Position numbers and translations under genes: made by a program. Under the pieces are notes generated by a model. The model was given only the letters and a program-made list of their open reading frames with translations, was not told the origin of the DNA and ran no database searches. From assembly GCA_022225965.2 (NCBI GenBank), contig JAKJXP020000001.1:372001-436000 (forward strand): a DNA stretch of 64,000 nt, in the 5' to 3' direction. The DNA comes from Diatrype stigma. Its lineage: Eukaryota; Ascomycota; Sordariomycetes; Xylariales; Diatrypaceae. Below are positions 59,130 through 64,000 of this stretch, piece after piece (the first letter of the stretch is position 1; every line of letters starts with the position of its first letter).

Positions 59130-61112
59130 GTGTTTGCTGTGTATCGACGTTCTGATTTCGTGTGTGGGCTTGTAGGTAGCTGGAGCGGAGTACGAAGTAA
59201 TTATACTAGATATATATACCCACCAACCAATCTACTCCACCGGCTCGGCGATCGGTGGTCTAGACTAGATGTACAATTCTGTCTGTCTGTCTTCCACTGC
59301 TCTGGATCGTTCTCGTGATATAGTAGTGGATGGCATATATCGGCCGGTACCTATGAAGCCATGCATACCCGTACCGAGAACTTTAATTTGGGTGGAGTTA
59401 CCTGGTAGCCAGGGGTAAAAGCCTCATACGCAGCCAATCAGGTTGATGGACATCGGGTACTAGGCAATTTCCCCATGTCTACGAGTAAGTTGATGAGACA
59501 CATTGGCATTGGATATCCGCCTGCGTACACCAACATGTTTGCATGAAGTACGTAGGCCAGCAAGAGACAAAAAGTCGAAGCGCTTGAACATGTAGTCGGG
59601 TTACACGGTAGAGAGCTTATTATAGTAGGCGTCCCCCTTAAACGTCAGAGTTGGTGTTGCTGTGATGGCCACTCATTCGTTCCGGTCCACGGGCTGGGTG
59701 GCACGGCATCACATCGCCTCTTTGCAACCGTTAGAAATATGTGTGACATACAGTTTCAAGATGTCCTCGACCAGATCCTCGACCAGATCCTCGACAGAAG
59801 GTCTCTAAGACAGGCTTTGATTTCGGAATATTTCGCTGTCGCAAGCGGGATATATAAAGGGGGCTGCTCCTATTTCCGCAGGCGTTCAATAGACAACCAG
59901 TAACCTGACGTGCGTTGTCATTGCCAGGACCGTTTCAAGTGGCCTGGGTGGCACAGGTTGTCCAGCCATGTCCCAAGCCTATAAACATTAAACATACAGT
60001 TAGAGCATCAAGAACCAACCATATGAAGCATGGCGCTTCAGTGTAACTCTATTAAGCCTGCCCCCCTGTCTGCCCTCCAGTAAGATGCGGGCAAGTGACA
60101 ACACGTCCACGGTGGGGCCTGACGGGATGGAGGGATCCACCCTGGCCATAGTAGCGGCCGTCAACAATTCCATTTCTCTCTTCCCGTCTTCTTGACTTTG
60201 TTGTCAACCGTGAACATTGAACAGTGAATACTTACTGAGCTGTGAAGCTGTGAGAGGTTGTGAGTGTTCAGCCTTCTATTCTGAATCTGTCCAGGTCTGA
60301 CACACCAGTTGATTATTATTAATTAACCATTATGCACTTCGTTCATTAACTTTAGTTAGATTAGAGTCTGCTAAAATCTCCGATTCTTTCATATCTTTCA
60401 CTTTCATACAAGCTTCTCCGTTCTCCGTTCTCCGTTCACCGTTGCCCATCGTTCGCACCCGGTGCTCAGTGCCCCCTTGCTTCCCCTCGTGTGCCTCTGC
60501 TATAGCACTCGCTCGTGTGTGTTTCTATAGCCGACCAGCCTACCCCTCGCCGACCTGTTTAGTTGCGAGGTCTCGTCTCATTGCCTTCGGGTTGCCATGA
60601 CATAAGCGCATATGCGGACATATTTTCTGCATTCTGCATTTTGCATCTGGCCCTACTGACCTGCCCTACTGACCTGCCTAAGTTCCATAAATAGTCCCGC
60701 TCTTGCTAATTTACACGCCCCCTGGTCCCTACATAGAAACGTACGTACGTATATACCCCCGTCCGTAGAGATCCGTACGTATATACATACACACACAGAC
60801 ACATCCATAATCACGACGCGAGCTGGCTCAGTGTTGGCTGTTCTAGACTACCTTCATACCTCCATGCCTCCGTACTTCATACCCGTACTTCATACCTCCA
60901 GCTGCTCCGTACTTCTACTTCATACTTACTAGATCAGATCAGCTACAGCTAGTAGATTAGCTAGATCAGCTAGATCTTCTCCATCCACAAAGTACTACAC
61001 AAGCCCTACATGAGCACGACCTCCACGACATTGCCCAGCTACTCCGGAGTCTGTCCAGTCTGCTTGTACTGTACGCCTCTCTCCGAAGTCCCTCACTTGC
61101 ATGCCATGAGAG
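59130..61112. promoter_or_regulatory. Intergenic: upstream of the SHE3-like gene
   Basis: 2 kb. A repeated TCCTCGACCAGA unit lies at about 59764-59798. The last 700 bp is C/T-rich with TACGTACGTA (60740-60750) and repeated TACTTCATAC units (60866-60926), probably promoter and a long 5' UTR. A 36-codon upstream frame overlaps the gene start (see next entry). Confidence 0.4.
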
Positions 61113-61120
61113 ATGCCTAG
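61010..61120 (+). promoter_or_regulatory. Upstream ORF overlapping the SHE3-like start codon
   Basis: ATG at 61010 opens 36 codons and stops with TAG at 61118-61120, eight bases beyond the A of the predicted main ATG (61113). A ribosome that translates it would pass the main start, so it should damp translation if it lies in the mRNA. Two tiny frames (61101, 61106) also precede the main start. Confidence 0.4.
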
Positions 61121-62603
61121 GTTGCATAAATCTCGCCATCGATCTACTCCCAGCCAGTCCTCCATACCCAACCGCTCAGACATTGAAAACGGTGAGTGCT
61201 GAGTCCTGAATCCTCTTTGTGGAGGTGGAGTGAGAAATCACGAACAAAGGAAAACCACGCCTGCCTGTTCTAGAGTCGAGACTGGAGAAATAAGCGTACG
61301 TACGGATAACTGTTAATACAGCGCCTTCCCTACAGAGCCACCACCTTCAAGCTCAGGGTCCGATGCGGATCAGAAGACCAAGCTTGCGCCCAGTTCACCA
61401 GTCGCGATGAGAAGCAAGGCCAACGGCGCATCACCCGAGCCCAAATATAACCTCTCCTCGCAGCCCGCAGCCAATGGCAACGCGCACATACCCTCTACCA
61501 TCCGCACAGTCCCCAGCTTCGACGTTTCCTCCGAGCCGTCTTCGTACGACTCGCCCTCAGCCCGGAACAGCGGCTTTTCTAGTTCCATTCACAGCTCGGC
61601 CAGCGCTGCCTCAGACGTATCCCACGAGTCCCAGTCCGAACAGAGCGCGTCTACCGTGCGAATAAAACCCCAGTCGCCGCCACGTCTCGGCTCGCCGATC
61701 AACATATCCGAAGATCTTACATCCCCCGCACTGAGTGACGCCCCTTCGAGGATGGAGGAGACCATGGCAGATGCGTCATTACAGGTGCCCAACTCGGCCC
61801 ACGAGCACGATCGATTTGCACGCGAAGGCTCGCCACAGCAATGGGACGGCGCGGTGGGCAAGGCCGGCCTCGGGAAGACGGGCCGGGTGATCAACAAATT
61901 AGTGTCGGACAACGAGGCGCTGAAGCGGGACATCCAGATCGAGCGGATCAAGGCCGAGGAGGCGAAGCAGGCCGCCAAGCTGATCGAGGACAAGATGGAC
62001 CGCATGGTAGCCGAATACGAATCGAGACTGCTGGAGGCCAACGTCACGAAAACCCTACTGAGCCGTAAGGAGCGGCAGGTGGAGTCGCTACAGTCCGCGG
62101 TCGAGCTCGAGAAGAAGCGCACGGCGGACGCGCAGGAGCGGGAGCGCACGTGGCGGGAGGAGATGGAGAAGAGCCGGCGCGACGCCAACGTGCAGGTGGA
62201 GGAGGCCAACACGCAGGCAGCGCTGATGGAGGGCCGGTACAACGCCATCGCGTCGCACTGGAAGGACCAGGGCGGGGAGGTCGAGCGGGCCATGCAGGGG
62301 CTCAACGCCAAGATCGAGTCCCTCAACGTCGAGCGCAAGAACGACGACGACCGCATCAACACCCTGCGCGACCTGTGCGACCAGCAGGACGGCAACATCC
62401 GCGACCTCATCCGCCAGAAGGACGAGATCGCCCGCGCCTTCGACGACTACAAGCGCCAGCAGGACGCCATGCTGAAGGGCATCAAGGAGAGCGCCCGCGG
62501 CCGGGAAGAGGAGCAGGCCCGGACCATCGAAGAGACGAAACGGGTGCTCGGGCAGCTGAAATGGGCACTGAACGTCAAGCAGAACGTGAAGGGTGCTCAA
62601 TAA
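61113..62603 (+). CDS. SHE3-like coiled-coil protein
   Basis: Two exons: 61113-61191 and 61336-62603, intron 61192-61335 (GTGAGT...TACAG). Predicted 448 residues. The first 190 residues are Ser/Pro-rich and disordered. From about 195 to 445 there is an almost unbroken coiled coil, starting GRVINKLVSDNEALKRDIQ and including YESRLLEANVTKTLLSRKERQ, which matches the domain annotated in filamentous ascomycetes as SWI5-dependent HO expression protein 3. In budding yeast, She3 is the adaptor between RNA-binding She2 and myosin Myo4 in mRNA transport. Filamentous fungi do not switch mating type through HO, so the role here is inferred only as a cargo or RNA adaptor. The splice joins SDIEN to EPPPSSS in frame. 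Confidence 0.8.
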
Positions 62604-64000
62604 CGCATGCCATGCCAGATTCTTGATGCATAGCCCGAGGCTATAACGCCAGTTTTGGTATCTGCCTGTATCTCATTTTCGCACCGGCCAGCCATCGATT
62701 TGTTGGATTGCGAGCTCCCACACCAGCTGAAGCAATGATACCCCATAGAAGATGTGTTAGGGCTCTCCCCCACTCTACGCTGGTTAGACACGACGACATA
62801 CGTCTATTCGCATTGCCAGGTACCGGGCCCATCCACCCTGTATAAACCTGGCTTATCACGGCATTCTAGGGCACCCCTTAAGAAAGCGAGACTTTCTTTT
62901 CTTACGCCCGCCACGCGGATCTCCCACGAACTCGTCAGTTTCTTGAAACTATATTCTTGAAAGCATCATCTCGAATAAGGGGTTGATGGACAGGAGGGTA
63001 TGGTCAAAAGCATCATAGGGGTTGGTAGGCTTGGTTGGAAGGTGTGTAGAATGCCAAAAAAAGAAGCATTTGTCTAAAAACGTCTGGATACCTAATCATG
63101 ATACGGATGGAACGGCGTTTTTGAAGGGCGGCGTCCCCCAGGACCCTTGTTGTTTTATTCTATTCACTACTGGCAGGCCAAAAAAACAAGAACAACACAG
63201 AAAGTTCGAATCTGCTCTCTTCTTCCCCCTCCCCCCTTCTTCGCCTACGCCCATAAACTTCTTCCCAGGTTTTCTTTCCTTTCCTCTTTTTTCTCCCCTT
63301 TGTTATTTTCTCTGGCGAGAATGTGATTATCAGCATTGGCCAGCCAAGAAAGACAAAAGTCGAATGTACATTAAAAGTGACCCCGCATTCATAATCCGTC
63401 GGCCCCTCCCCCCTTTTACGTTTGTGCATATATACCCCTGGGCAGGGGGGAAGGGCATCTTTGTTTTTTTGTTTTGTTTTGTTGTATTTCACAGGTTGAA
63501 AAGGGGGTAGGCAGTACGGTCCTTTCCTCGTGTGTTGTGGGGAAGACGAGTTGTTACGAGAACGAGAGAGAGAGAGAGAGGGATCAGAGAGAGATCAGAG
63601 ATCAGAGATAAATGAATAATACAAGATTCTTCTTGCATACCAACCTTTCATGTAGATTGGATGGTGATGGTGTGGGAGTAAAGGGGTGTGAGTAACCACC
63701 CCCTTTACTGGAGGTGGGAGGCCGGGGTTTCTATCTTAATGCATTGAGTTGTGAGATGAGAATTATGACATTTCCCTACATCTTCGAACTCCACGCATGT
63801 GTATAAATGAGAATAAAGTGGCTGGGTAGGTAGCAGGTAAGCACGCGTCGACTACGGAAGCGCATCCCATCTCATCCCGTACACTCATCCACCCACGACC
63901 TCCTCCCCATCTATCTGTCTAGATGATTGCATCGCGGTCCCCAGGTCGCAATGATACTATCAAACATATGTATGTCTAAAGGGGATTAGCACTGCGGAAT
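62604..64000. other. 3' flank of the SHE3-like gene to window end
   Basis: 1.4 kb without a gene. It holds T/C-rich and G-rich tracts (63150-63500), an (AG)n run near 63564-63580 with GATCAGAGA repeats just after it, and no family-like frame. Confidence 0.4.

Noticed and set aside
12550..62603. A secondary-metabolite or defence gene cluster
   Set aside because: Neighbouring genes serve unrelated housekeeping roles; no synthase, cytochrome P450 set, STAND receptor or shared regulator is present.
1..64000. tRNA, rRNA or CRISPR arrays
   Set aside because: Looked for T-loop-like GTTCGA boxes with paired arms and for spaced direct repeats; none convincing.

Overview
The window is nuclear DNA from a filamentous ascomycete (Pezizomycotina, probably a Sordariomycete). 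The genes are split by short introns (about 55-150 nt) with GT..AG ends. The proteins are typical fungal orthologues: OPT transporter, Mep/Amt, verprolin, SHE3-type coiled coil and fungal SLATT protein. One AT-rich block shows the pure transition decay left by repeat-induced point mutation (RIP). Two 10-N assembly gaps sit beside long G or C homopolymers. All exon borders below were worked out by eye from splice signals, reading frame and family resemblance.

Region 1 (1-6.6 kb) is an AT-rich, RIP-destroyed block holding one complete Ty1/Copia element. It lies on the minus strand, with 185-bp LTRs at 262-446 and 6200-6384 and a 5-bp target duplication (GGTTT). The LTRs differ at 31 positions by my count, all transitions. 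Region 2 (6.6-12.5 kb) is gene-poor. It has a 27-bp palindrome, an assembly gap between G and C runs, and a frameshifted gene relic on the minus strand (about 11.2-12.23 kb).

Region 3 (12.5-64 kb) is ordinary gene space. In order: a diacylglycerol/sphingosine-kinase-like lipid kinase (-), TRM1 tRNA dimethyltransferase (-), a SLATT-domain protein (+), an OPT oligopeptide transporter (-), a TIR element with an 8-bp target duplication, 5-formyl-THF cyclo-ligase (+), Sm protein E (-), an MTR10/transportin-3-type karyopherin (+), elongation factor 2 (-), a Nudix/DUF4743 hydrolase (+), verprolin/WIP (+), an unrecognised 1052-residue protein (-), a WW-domain/glycine-zipper protein (+), an alpha/beta hydrolase (-), an F-box protein (-), a Mep/Amt ammonium transporter (+) and a SHE3-like coiled-coil protein (+).

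The genes do not form a pathway or biosynthetic cluster. They are mostly housekeeping: RNA modification, splicing, translation, nuclear import, one-carbon metabolism, actin and nutrient uptake. I saw no tRNA, rRNA or CRISPR. I found no convincing new multi-gene system. The least described items are the SLATT protein, the 1052-residue protein, the WW/glycine-zipper protein and the TIR element.
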